This document shows, piece by piece, positions 49,328-57,338 of a stretch of DNA of 63,685 nt. Every line of letters starts with the position of its first letter. Position 1 is the stretch's first letter. The notes under the pieces are model-generated. The model had not been told where the DNA came from and did not search any database. It saw only the letters and a list, made by a program, of their open reading frames with translations. Both the position numbers and the translations under genes were made by a program. Origin of the DNA: Lachnospiraceae bacterium (GTDB taxonomy: Bacteria > Bacillota > Clostridia > Lachnospirales > Lachnospiraceae); assembly GCA_021201665.1 (NCBI GenBank), contig JAJQEO010000081.1, positions 16,330 to 80,014 of the forward strand, in the 5' to 3' direction.

Positions 49328-50188
49328 TCAGCCACCCAGGTTCTCGCGAAAAGCGTGTATCCAGGCATTCTGATATTTGCCTCCGTAAGTTCCATCAATC
49401 AGTCGGATAAAGCCCTCTGAGATAAACTCCGTCCAACTCTCCGCCTCATGCTTTACGAGAATCGGAAAATATAATACACCATTTGTCTGTGCCGCCTGCA
49501 GATCCCCAGGCGCATCGCCGCACATCAGCACGTGATCCTTTTTATAACCTTTTTTCAAAAGCTCACTGATGCAGTGTGCCTTACTGCCGGAATCTTGCGC
49601 AAGCACAACATCTGTATGCTCCAGAAGTCCATACAAATCCCACTCTTCGAGTACAGCACCCAGGTTCGCGCTGGAGACGACAACCACATCTGCCTGTCGG
49701 TGCGCCAGCGCAAGCGCCATATCAACGCCCTCAAACGGTTTTCTCTCATCCTGCGCCAGTCTGGAGATTGAATTATTTACTTCCCTGCTCCAGGAAAGTG
49801 CTTTTTCCAGTGAAGTGTGCCTGCTTCCGGCTGCCTGATTCTCATTAATAGCCTTTTCCAGTGCATCGTTGGAAAGCTCCGGAGCAGTATTCGCCCAATT
49901 TTCCAATGCCTCCAGATCGTCAATCCTGCAGTACATTCCATTAATCTCACGCAAGGCCATCGCCAGTCCCCTGAAACGATTAATCCCGCGGGTCATGGTA
50001 TACAGATTAATTTCATTCCAGCGCGTCAGGATGTCCTTGCGCCATTCGTCCAACCCCCACTCTTCAACCATACAGGGGCCGAAACAGCGAATATGCTTAA
50101 TATCCATCGTGTCCATTGCACAGCCATCACTGTCAACGCAGACGAGGTACTCATGCTGTTTTTTAAATTCTGCTAAATTACCTGCCAT
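49328..50188 (-). CDS. HAD-superfamily hydrolase of the uronate operon
   Basis: 286 residues. HAD motif I is CVDSDGCAMDTMD near residue 18 and motif IV CGDAPGDLQAA near residue 234, with a large helical cap between (about 35-160). HAD phosphatases of this type dephosphorylate small phosphosugars or act as phosphoglucomutases. The second aspartate of motif I is replaced by the unusual order DSDG, but both acidic positions remain. ATG 50188 follows GAGGAGCC; GTG 50212 is another possible start just after a hairpin. Cotranscription with glycosidases suggests a role with a phosphorylated sugar released in the pathway; the substrate is unknown. Confidence 0.8.
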   Translation of the reverse strand: MAGNLAEFKKQHEYLVCVDSDGCAMDTMDIKHIRCFGPCMVEEWGLDEWRKDILTRWNEINLYTMTRGINRFRGLAMALREINGMYCRIDDLEALENWANTAPELSNDALEKAINENQAAGSRHTSLEKALSWSREVNNSISRLAQDERKPFEGVDMALALAHRQADVVVVSSANLGAVLEEWDLYGLLEHTDVVLAQDSGSKAHCISELLKKGYKKDHVLMCGDAPGDLQAAQTNGVLYFPILVKHEAESWTEFISEGFIRLIDGTYGGKYQNAWIHAFRENLGG

Positions 50189-50212
50189 AGCCGGCTCCTC
50201 TCTTTTCTTCAC

Positions 50213-50236
50213 GGCTGTCCTCTCGTGAGGACAGCC
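50213..50236 (-). other. perfect hairpin inside the uronate operon
   Basis: GGCTGTCCTC (50213-50222) pairs with GAGGACAGCC (50227-50236) across 4 nt. No T-run follows on the minus strand. It lies between the symporter and HAD genes and may stabilise one part of the transcript or mark a processing point. Confidence 0.65.
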
Positions 50237-50288
50237 TCCATCCTGAATATATACCTGTGCTTATAGTAAATGACGTGAGTCGTTTCAC

Positions 50289-51710
50289 TTATTTACCATC
50301 TCTTCTTGCTGCCAGAGCTGCTGCATTTTCATCTACAATGCTCTTTTTCATTGGATAAAGTACCATAAACACACCAGCCACTGTAAAGCCAATCGCCGGA
50401 ACCAGAGTCGCCACATTGTAAATACCGTTTACCACTGCCGTTTCAAACGCCGTTGCTTCACTGTACCCAATCAGTGTCAGCAGACTGCCCGCAAGAAGAG
50501 AGGAAAGTGCCTGCCCCAGCTTGCGCGCAAAGGAATACACTCCGTAATATTTGCCGTCATCACGGTTTCCTGTTTTTACCTCCGCATTATCAATAACATC
50601 AATAATCATCGCAAAACTGATTGCGGAAAACGCGCCCAGAGCCGCATATGCCAGAAGATTCAGCACCATATATACCCAGACATTCTCCGGGGATACATGA
50701 AGAATGAAAAGGAGTGCATATACGATCGCTCCTCCGAACATGGAAAACATGCCGAGTTCGCGCTTGCCAAACTTCTTTGCCAGCTTCGGTGCAAGCGCGG
50801 CGATCACGATCATCAGCATGCATCCGGCCATACTGGCGATAGCCTGTGCTGTCGTATTTCCAAAATAATTTGGGTATATATACCCGGCCATGGAATTCTG
50901 GGTCATCTGTGTAAGGAGCATGAATACAGTACCAATAATGAGCAAAAGCAATGCCTTGTCAGTAAGAAGGCTGATCAGGCTGGTATTTTTCTTTTTATTT
51001 TCCTTTGACTGCTTTTCCACAGGCGGAATATAAACACGGTCTACCGATCCAAAAATGCAAATCATGTAGAATACTACCGCAAGAACCGCACACATAGCGG
51101 CGAAGCCCATCATTTTCGGAAAGCTTAAGACCCTGTTCCCCGCATCATTTGTTATGTAAACAACGAGCGGTCCGACAACACCAATACCCAGGTTCGCCAC
51201 AATCGCGCCAATAGAGCGGGCAGATGAGAGAGACGTCCTCTGTGCCGGATCAGATGTGATCGCGGATGCCATGGAACCATAAGGAATATTCACGCATGTG
51301 TAAAAAATACTGCCCCAAAGCAGATAGGTAACGAACATCCACACAATCTTCGCCGGCATAGGCGCGCCGGAAATCACACCGCCCCCGAATACCATCAGGC
51401 CCATGAATGCACAGGGCACACAGCCCCGCAGCATCCATACACGGAATTTTCCATATTTGGATTTGTTCGGATCAGTCATGTCAACCAGGGTGCCCATCCC
51501 GACATCCGTAAATGCATCCACGATACGGGCGGATGCCATCAGGCCACCGACCAGCATGGCAGAAACTCCCATGATATCCGTATAAAACTTGAGCATCCAG
51601 GATGACATCAGCATAAATGTAAAATCATTGGCGATATCGCCGCACGCATAACAGAGCTTATCTCTCATACCAAAAGGGCGCGTACTTAAGTTTGATTTGT
51701 TGTTTTCCAT
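50289..51710 (-). CDS. GPH-family glycoside/glucuronide:cation symporter
   Basis: A 473-residue membrane protein with twelve predicted helices of the glycoside-pentoside-hexuronide group (UidB/XynB/MelB-like). Family segments include RPFGMRDKLCYACGDIAND, the first-loop DAFTDVGMGTLVDMTDPNKS with its conserved aspartates, the KYGKFRVWML region and late EVKTGNRDDGKYYGVYSFARKLGQA. It should import the intact glucuronide or oligosaccharide with sodium or protons. ATG 51710 is one base after the GH2 stop codon (51712-51714), giving strong translational coupling. The context with uronate genes favours a glucuronide substrate. Confidence 0.92.
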   Translation of the reverse strand: MENNKSNLSTRPFGMRDKLCYACGDIANDFTFMLMSSWMLKFYTDIMGVSAMLVGGLMASARIVDAFTDVGMGTLVDMTDPNKSKYGKFRVWMLRGCVPCAFMGLMVFGGGVISGAPMPAKIVWMFVTYLLWGSIFYTCVNIPYGSMASAITSDPAQRTSLSSARSIGAIVANLGIGVVGPLVVYITNDAGNRVLSFPKMMGFAAMCAVLAVVFYMICIFGSVDRVYIPPVEKQSKENKKKNTSLISLLTDKALLLLIIGTVFMLLTQMTQNSMAGYIYPNYFGNTTAQAIASMAGCMLMIVIAALAPKLAKKFGKRELGMFSMFGGAIVYALLFILHVSPENVWVYMVLNLLAYAALGAFSAISFAMIIDVIDNAEVKTGNRDDGKYYGVYSFARKLGQALSSLLAGSLLTLIGYSEATAFETAVVNGIYNVATLVPAIGFTVAGVFMVLYPMKKSIVDENAAALAARRDGK

Positions 51711-51711
51711 T

Positions 51712-54009
51712 CTATTCACCTTTCTCTGTTGAAACTTTATCAAATTGAACCAGCTTTGCATTCAGGCTCTTTCCGAAGCCCTCCGGCACCAGTGTCCCGG
51801 CCATTTTGAGCATATCTTCCATTCTCATGGTTTTCATCATGTCCCACATGCCTTCACCCGGCTTCATCTCCATTTTCATGGTAAGCCTGAACGCTTCAGT
51901 GACCACAGCCAGTGCCTCCGGGCATTTCGCTATCTCTTCGATAGAATCTTTGATGCTATATTTGTTCTCCGGAAATTCCATCGGCGCGGTAAGATCCAGG
52001 TTTCCCGCAAGCTTAAACCAATTCGCCACACCCTCGTTGCGTTCTTTCACTTCCGGAAGCACATAAACCGACGGCTCTTTCTCCACCTTTTCCAAAGTAA
52101 TTGAATCTTTTACATCACCGGCAAATGCGAAGATGGTGTTGAAACCATCCGCGAGTGCCACAGTAAAAACAAATACCTTTTCTGCCGATTTTTCCTCAAC
52201 CAGCTTTCCATTTAGGAACAGAGCTACTGTCGGCTGATTAGAGTAAACACGAATTTCGGTTGTCTCCCCCGCACGCTGCGCATAGCGTCTGCCGCAAATG
52301 TGTACCATCGGCTTCGTAGTCCAGTATGCCTGGTAGATGAAGTAGCTGTCCTTCTTTGTCTTGCGGTTCATGGTCATCAGGCCCTTGTTGTTTCTTCCCG
52401 CTACACCGCCCTCGTCGCGCGCCGCACAGCCGAAATCAAACATATTCCAGACGTGGCTGGACCACATCCAGGGTCTCTCGTCGAGCACCTTCGCCATGTG
52501 CTCATGGTAAAGCGCCTGATATTCCTCACTGTAATCCTTGCAGGCCGGATTCGGGCTGTGCCAGGTAATAATGCCCTCGCATCCGTACTCAGAAAGGCCG
52601 AGGCAGATCTCCGGATGAACTTTATGGAAATTGTCAAGCCACGGGCCGTTGTCTTCCATCTTACCGCCGTACCAGCCAAAGTAATGGTTATAGCTCTCGA
52701 TATCCGTGATGTTATGAATCGGGCTCTCAACCGGAGTCATTGTCACATGCGCGATCGTTGTCAGGCGGGTCGGATCAAGCTGATGGCAAAGGTCATTCAA
52801 CTCCTTATGGTTTTCAACAAGTTGTTCAGAGATGCCGCCGATGAGGATCTCATTCGACACGCCCCAGAACATGATCGACGGATGGTTGTAATTCTGGACA
52901 ATCAGCTCCTTCATCTGGCTTATGCAGTTCTGATGAGCCGCCGGGTCTGCGTTGAACACGCTGATGAACGGAATCTCCGCCCACACCGCAAAGCCCAGCT
53001 CATCGCAAGCGTCATAGAAATACTGATTATGCTGGTAGTGAGCAAGACGAATCGTGTTCGCGCCAAGCTCCTTGATCAGCTCTGCATCATGGTAATGATC
53101 CTCTTTACTAAGCGCGTTGCCTTTATAGAGCATATCCTGATGGCGGCTTACACCACGTAGCGGAGTCTGAACGCCATTGATAATGAAGCCCTTGTCCGGA
53201 TCGACCGCAAAGCTCCGGATGCCGACACGGGCGGACACTTCGTCATACGCCTCGTTCCTGCGCTGCAGAGTCGCGGTTACCGTATACAGGTACGGGGCAT
53301 CCAGATTCCAGCTTGTCACATCCGGCACATAAACCGTCACCTTTGTGTCGTCTGCCGGTCTCGCTGCCGAAGCCACTTCTTTCCCGTCCGCATCTTTGAT
53401 CGAATACAGGACGGTGAAATTTTCGTCCGGATTCGTCACCCAGGACTCCATCTCGAAGGCTGCCCCATTACACACCTCATTTTCACAGGGTTTTGGCGTA
53501 ACTGCCAGCCCTGGTCCCCCATAATAATCCAGATCGAAATGCACATCTGGTACAGAAATAAGATTCACACCGCGATAGAGGCCGCCATAAAAAGTAAAAT
53601 CAGCTGACTGCGGATATACACTGTCCTTATACTCGTTGCTGCACGCAATCACGAGAAGATTCTTCCCATCCGCCCTGCACAGGTCTGTGATATCTGCGCG
53701 GAAGGTTGAATATCCCCCTTCGTGGCATGTAACCTCAATGCCATTTACATAAACGGCCGCCTGCTGCCCCGCAGCAAGAATTTCTATATACACACGTCCG
53801 CCCGTGAGCGGCTGTCTGGGTGCTTCAAACTCCTTCGCATACCAGTAAGTTCCGCGGTCATAAGCACCGTTCCCGTCCATGCCGTCGACCGCATTCCAGG
53901 TATGCGGAAGGCAAACTTGCTGCCAGTCTTCCGGCATCCTGTCAGGAAGACCGACGTTTTTTTGAATAAAACGCCAGTCACAGTTGAGGCTGATTACATT
54001 TCTCATCAT
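51712..54009 (-). CDS. glycoside hydrolase family 2 enzyme, probable beta-glucuronidase (beta-galactosidase-like)
   Basis: 765 residues, cytoplasmic (no signal peptide). Sugar-binding and immunoglobulin-like GH2 domains precede a TIM barrel with the acid/base in WGVSNEI (Glu387) and the nucleophile in LSEYGCEG (Glu474). NNK (540-542) supplies the N-x-K residues that bind the carboxylate in glucuronidases, but similar NDKG occurs in GH2 beta-galactosidases, which this sequence otherwise resembles (RNNKGLMTMNRKTKKDSYF). The operon (uxaC, uxuB, uxuA, kdgK, kdgA) points to glucuronides. Residues about 655-765 form a Met/Glu-rich extension absent from short GUS enzymes. ATG 54009 follows GGGGGAAC. 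First gene of the operon; divergent AraC upstream. Confidence 0.85.
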   Translation of the reverse strand: MMRNVISLNCDWRFIQKNVGLPDRMPEDWQQVCLPHTWNAVDGMDGNGAYDRGTYWYAKEFEAPRQPLTGGRVYIEILAAGQQAAVYVNGIEVTCHEGGYSTFRADITDLCRADGKNLLVIACSNEYKDSVYPQSADFTFYGGLYRGVNLISVPDVHFDLDYYGGPGLAVTPKPCENEVCNGAAFEMESWVTNPDENFTVLYSIKDADGKEVASAARPADDTKVTVYVPDVTSWNLDAPYLYTVTATLQRRNEAYDEVSARVGIRSFAVDPDKGFIINGVQTPLRGVSRHQDMLYKGNALSKEDHYHDAELIKELGANTIRLAHYQHNQYFYDACDELGFAVWAEIPFISVFNADPAAHQNCISQMKELIVQNYNHPSIMFWGVSNEILIGGISEQLVENHKELNDLCHQLDPTRLTTIAHVTMTPVESPIHNITDIESYNHYFGWYGGKMEDNGPWLDNFHKVHPEICLGLSEYGCEGIITWHSPNPACKDYSEEYQALYHEHMAKVLDERPWMWSSHVWNMFDFGCAARDEGGVAGRNNKGLMTMNRKTKKDSYFIYQAYWTTKPMVHICGRRYAQRAGETTEIRVYSNQPTVALFLNGKLVEEKSAEKVFVFTVALADGFNTIFAFAGDVKDSITLEKVEKEPSVYVLPEVKERNEGVANWFKLAGNLDLTAPMEFPENKYSIKDSIEEIAKCPEALAVVTEAFRLTMKMEMKPGEGMWDMMKTMRMEDMLKMAGTLVPEGFGKSLNAKLVQFDKVSTEKGE

Positions 54010-54053
54010 GTTCCCCCTTTTCCCTTTGTAATAGTGCAGTTTAATCTCAGAAT

Positions 54054-54082
54054 TTCATAAGTCACCCGCCCGGAACTGTAAA
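54054..54082 (-). promoter_or_regulatory. promoter of the uronate operon
   Basis: Minus strand TTTACA (54082-54077), 17-bp spacer, TATGAA (54059-54054), 45 bp before the GH2 start. The weak -10 suits an activated promoter. Inverted ATTTGACG (near 54158) and CGTCAAAT (near 54223) copies upstream could be regulator sites. The rest of 54083-54269 shows no gene. Confidence 0.5.
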
Positions 54083-54269
54083 ATTCATACAATTATCCCT
54101 GCCATCATTCGTTTTCTTTGTTGCTATCATCCAGGAATATACATTCCCATCATTTATTTGACGATGTTCAATTTATGGAATTTTTGTACGATTTTTGGCT
54201 AACCGGATTTGTCCAAAAAATCCGTCAAATAATCAGGAAATTATTCAAATACCGGGATTCAGCCGAATA

Positions 54270-54298
54270 TTGCAGAAAAAATGAATATGATATAAAAT
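54270..54298 (+). promoter_or_regulatory. promoter of the first AraC regulator
   Basis: TTGCAG (54270-54275), 17-bp spacer, TAAAAT (54293-54298), 28 bp before the ATG. It is divergent from the uronate operon. Confidence 0.5.
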
Positions 54299-54326
54299 AT
54301 AGAAATCAAAAGAAAGGGCAAATCAA

Positions 54327-55580
54327 ATGGGTGATAATAATCAGATACTAACATTCGTCGAAAATCTGCTGGAAATGAATCATTTTCCGGTTCATCGCTT
54401 TACGCTGCCTTCGCCCGAACTTGCTGAAATAGACCAGGGACTGCGCAAAACTATCTTCTGCTATAAAGATCCGGAAACGTTGATGAATGAGTATTGGCAA
54501 AAACTGGAACACCGGAAACTCTATTTCCTGACCGATGCTTTTCGATGCAGTTATTTCAGCTTCCGTCTCCCAGATTCAGATGAATTCATAGCCTGCGGGC
54601 CTTTCACATTTGAAATTATGCAGGGCGCCCGTCTTGATGATTTTCTGGAAAATGAGAAAATTCCGCCCAAACTGCATGAACAGCTCCGGCAATACTACCA
54701 GGGCATAGCCTTTGTGACTTCCCCTGTCTTTTTTACAAACCTGTTTCGCCTTCTTGCCGAAAATTTATTTGGAAAAGATGGATATGAAATGATTGAATCT
54801 GACTTTGGTGACCTGAAGCACTGGTCTGACTTTTATCAGGGTTATTACAGGATTGAAGATAAACCTTTTCTCGGAAATCAGATAGTAGAAGCGCGTTATC
54901 AGATACAGGCAGATATGCTGATGGCCGTCCAAAACGGTAATGGAACAAAAGCACTGGAGCTTCTTTCCAGTTGCTTTTCATATTTTATACCAACGAGCAC
55001 GGACAATCCGCTCCGCGAAGAAAAGTATTATTGCGCCACATTGAATACCATGCTGCGCAAACCGGCAGAAACGGCCGGAGTCCATCCGGTTCATATTGAC
55101 TCACTTTCAAACAAAAACATCAGAACCATTGACAAGCTTACAAGCGTAGAGCAGTGCAGAAATTTCTGTCGTGATTGTGTTCAGAGTTATTGCCGGCTGA
55201 TCCGCAGATACACATTAGGAAATTATTCACAGCTGACCCAGAAGGTCATCACTTATACTTCAACCGACCTGACAGCAGACCTGAGCCTGAAGGCTTTTTC
55301 TGACCTGTTTTCCGTCAACGCCAGCTATCTATCCTCTTTATTTAAAAAAGAGGTAGGAATCCCACTCACAGAATACGTAAACCGCGCCCGTATTCAATAT
55401 GCGCAGCGTCTGCTCGCCTCAACCGACCTGCCAATAAAGGCCATTGCATCCCAGTGCGGTATCCCGGACATTTATTATTTTAGCCGCCTGTTCAAACGAA
55501 TTACCGGCGCAACTCCCACCGGCTACAGAGAAAATAATCTGAAAAATAAAGTATTCCGGCAGATTCCACCCCAACGGTAA
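54327..55580 (+). CDS. AraC-family regulator of the uronate operon
   Basis: 417 residues. The C-terminal AraC/XylS domain (about 305-405) has two helix-turn-helix units: DLSLKAFSDLFSVNASYLSS with LFKKEVGIPLTEYVNRARIQ, then IKAIASQCGIPDIYYFSRLF with KRITGATPTGYRE. The long N-terminal part is not a cupin. It resembles the helical sensor regions of other clostridial AraC proteins that lack a recognised ligand fold. ATG 54327 follows AAAGAAAGGG. Its divergent position at the head of the uronate operon makes it the likely activator, responding to a glucuronide or pathway intermediate. It converges with a TetR gene over a shared terminator. Confidence 0.88.
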   Translation: MGDNNQILTFVENLLEMNHFPVHRFTLPSPELAEIDQGLRKTIFCYKDPETLMNEYWQKLEHRKLYFLTDAFRCSYFSFRLPDSDEFIACGPFTFEIMQGARLDDFLENEKIPPKLHEQLRQYYQGIAFVTSPVFFTNLFRLLAENLFGKDGYEMIESDFGDLKHWSDFYQGYYRIEDKPFLGNQIVEARYQIQADMLMAVQNGNGTKALELLSSCFSYFIPTSTDNPLREEKYYCATLNTMLRKPAETAGVHPVHIDSLSNKNIRTIDKLTSVEQCRNFCRDCVQSYCRLIRRYTLGNYSQLTQKVITYTSTDLTADLSLKAFSDLFSVNASYLSSLFKKEVGIPLTEYVNRARIQYAQRLLASTDLPIKAIASQCGIPDIYYFSRLFKRITGATPTGYRENNLKNKVFRQIPPQR

Positions 55581-55583
55581 AAA

Positions 55584-55606
55584 GGCAGTCATACTATCAG
55601 TCTGCC
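55584..55606. terminator. bidirectional terminator between convergent araC and tetR genes
   Basis: GGCAG (55584-55588) pairs with CTGCC (55602-55606). The plus strand continues GTTTTC and the minus strand TTTTTACC. It overlaps the last codons of the TetR gene. Confidence 0.6.
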
Positions 55607-56154
55607 GTTTTCATGGGAGCGCTGAAATTTCGGACAATATGAGCCAATTCATCATCGTTTTTCCGAAAATCATTTTCAATCCAGGCGATCAGAACTTTGT
55701 AAAGGCCTCCTGCCCAGAAGTGAATCTGATAGGGATCAATTTTCTCCTGTGTTTGTACAGATAATACTTTTTCTACAATAGACTGGAGATACTTGTCAAA
55801 ACGGTCAAGTATCATGCCTGAGAGTCCCGCCTTATTTATATTCTTTAAGAATATTTTTTGTTCCCTGAAATAAGCAAAAAACTTACTGGCGAACTGATAT
55901 GCATTGATACCGGAAATCTGTTCCATCTCCTCCAGATATTTTTCAAACAATTCATCCAGATATTCTGTAAGGATATCTTCTTTTGACGTGTAATTTCTAT
56001 AATACGCCATGCGGGAGACGCCTGCTCTTTTCGTAATTTCTGTTATGGTTATGTCCTGAAATTTTTTTACCTCCATCAACTGCATGAGCGATGTGAAGAT
56101 GCATTCCTTTACCAGTTTATTCGTGGAACTATTGTCAAGCTTTTTCAAAAACAT
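55597..56154 (-). CDS. TetR/AcrR-family regulator
   Basis: 185 residues. The N-terminal TetR helix-turn-helix (IFTSLMQLMEVKKFQDITIT, EITKRAGVSRMAYYRNYTSK) spans residues about 18-65 and is followed by a helical domain of the TetR_C_7 kind found in Firmicutes. It is divergent from the terpene-cyclase-like membrane protein gene, 116 bp away, which it probably represses. ATG 56154 is preceded by GGGGGTG at short spacing. Confidence 0.85.
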   Translation of the reverse strand: MFLKKLDNSSTNKLVKECIFTSLMQLMEVKKFQDITITEITKRAGVSRMAYYRNYTSKEDILTEYLDELFEKYLEEMEQISGINAYQFASKFFAYFREQKIFLKNINKAGLSGMILDRFDKYLQSIVEKVLSVQTQEKIDPYQIHFWAGGLYKVLIAWIENDFRKNDDELAHIVRNFSAPMKTAD

Positions 56155-56189
56155 TCACCCCCGTTTTGTCACAGTAAGCCCCCTGCCTC

Positions 56190-56218
56190 TTGAAATGAAC
56201 CATTGATTGCATTATACT
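56190..56218 (+). promoter_or_regulatory. promoter of the terpene-cyclase-like gene
   Basis: TTGAAA (56190-56195), 17-bp spacer, TATACT (56213-56218), then a leader with palindromic GTTGCAAC that could be an operator, and GGAGG before ATG 56271. Confidence 0.65.
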
Positions 56219-56270
56219 CTGTGAATCATGACGTTGCAACTGTAACATCGCTAAATTGGAGGTAAAATTT

Positions 56271-56906
56271 ATGGTTACTTTTTTAACTCTCATCTGTGGA
56301 GTCTGCTGGGCCGGTGTCTATGTGGAGTCCATCCGTATTGGCTTCAAACAAAAAACCTATTCCATGCCATTTTTTGCACTCGCGCTGAATATCGCATGGG
56401 AAGGCATCGCCTGCTATGTCGGGAAAACAAATTATCCCGGTATTCAGGGCGTTATCAATCTGGTGTGGTTCATTCTTGACATTGTAATTCTGATTACCTA
56501 TTTTAAATTTGGGAAAGAAGAATTCTCTTCTTATGCAGACAGCCGATTCTTTATCCCCTGGTCGCTTCTTGTTTTAGTCATGGCGTTTGCCGTCCAGTAT
56601 GCATTCCGGGTAGAACTGCCAACTGATAACCTGGGTTCAGGAATCGCCGCGTTTTTACAGAATCTGATCATGTCTTTCGTCTATATCAGTATGCTTGTCC
56701 ATCGGAAAAGCGACAAAGGACAGAGCCTGATTATTGCATTCTGCAAATGGATTGGAACACTGGCTCCCACCATCACATTCGGTGCCATTGGCGGTGACAC
56801 GCTCATACTGGTGCTGGGGATATTCTGTTCTGTTTTTGATATTCTCTATATCGTCATGCTCTGGGATATAAAGCATGAGAAAAAATTTGCACCGTCACTT
56901 CAATAG
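56271..56906 (+). CDS. seven-helix membrane protein resembling transmembrane terpene cyclases
   Basis: 211 residues with seven predicted membrane segments and little outside them. The pattern ALALNIAWEGIACYVG (Glu44), INLVWFILDIVILITYFKFG and FCSVFDILYIVMLW (Asp190) matches the layout of the Pyr4/PaxB membrane-type terpene cyclases, where a Glu in N..WE and a late Asp protonate the substrate. I infer membership from these motifs, size and topology; no search was possible. Its role in this bacterium is unknown. ATG 56271 follows GGAGG by 8 nt. It is monocistronic, with a promoter, a terminator and a divergent TetR gene. About 190 residues recur in the fusion at 37510-39072. Confidence 0.7.
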   Translation: MVTFLTLICGVCWAGVYVESIRIGFKQKTYSMPFFALALNIAWEGIACYVGKTNYPGIQGVINLVWFILDIVILITYFKFGKEEFSSYADSRFFIPWSLLVLVMAFAVQYAFRVELPTDNLGSGIAAFLQNLIMSFVYISMLVHRKSDKGQSLIIAFCKWIGTLAPTITFGAIGGDTLILVLGIFCSVFDILYIVMLWDIKHEKKFAPSLQ

Positions 56907-56926
56907 TCCACGCATGGAATCATTTT

Positions 56927-56970
56927 CAGGGGTGCCACGGTGAAGACAGACACCCCTGCCTTTCTTTTCT
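56927..56970 (+). terminator. terminator of the terpene-cyclase-like gene
   Basis: CAGGGGTG (56927-56934) pairs with CACCCCTG (56951-56958), then CCTTTCTTTTCT. It is 20 bp after the stop. Confidence 0.8.
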
Positions 56971-57046
56971 GAAAAAGATAAAGCCAGCCTTTTATTCCCC
57001 TGTCACTTCAGTATGACACAGAAAAAGCGCCGCGCCATCATTTTCT

Positions 57047-57238
57047 ATGTGGGACATCAGCTGGCAGGTCCCCGCAGGCTGCCGCCTGCGTCTGGACATT
57101 TCCAGCTTCGATTTTCCGCAGTATGCCGTCCACTCCAACTATGCCGGGTCATGGACCGATCAGAAAAAGGTGCGCAAAGCAAACCAGACCCTTTTCTGCG
57201 GGGAAGATTCTGTACTGGAGCTGCCGCTGATGGTGTGA
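57047..57238 (+). pseudogene. C-terminal fragment of a CocE/NonD-type hydrolase
   Basis: A 63-residue frame reads ISWQVPAGCRLRLDISSFDF then PQYAVHSNYAGSWTDQ and ends LELPLMV. This resembles the beta-jelly-roll C-terminus of CocE/NonD (X-Pro dipeptidyl-peptidase-like) hydrolases. No catalytic domain precedes it and no ribosome site is present. The rest of 56971-57338 shows no gene. It is a relic left by deletion. Confidence 0.65.
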
Positions 57239-57338
57239 TTTTGGGGAACGAAGCTGCCTGTCAGGACAAGAATAAAGATGAACAGATGAAAATAACAGCC
57301 CGCAGCCGCCGAAAAGCTTTCATATTTCTATTTCGTTT

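Noticed and set aside
51712..54009. Naming the GH2 gene lacZ or uidA outright
   Set aside because: Sequence features are shared by GH2 beta-galactosidases and glucuronidases; only the operon context favours glucuronides, so no symbol is given.
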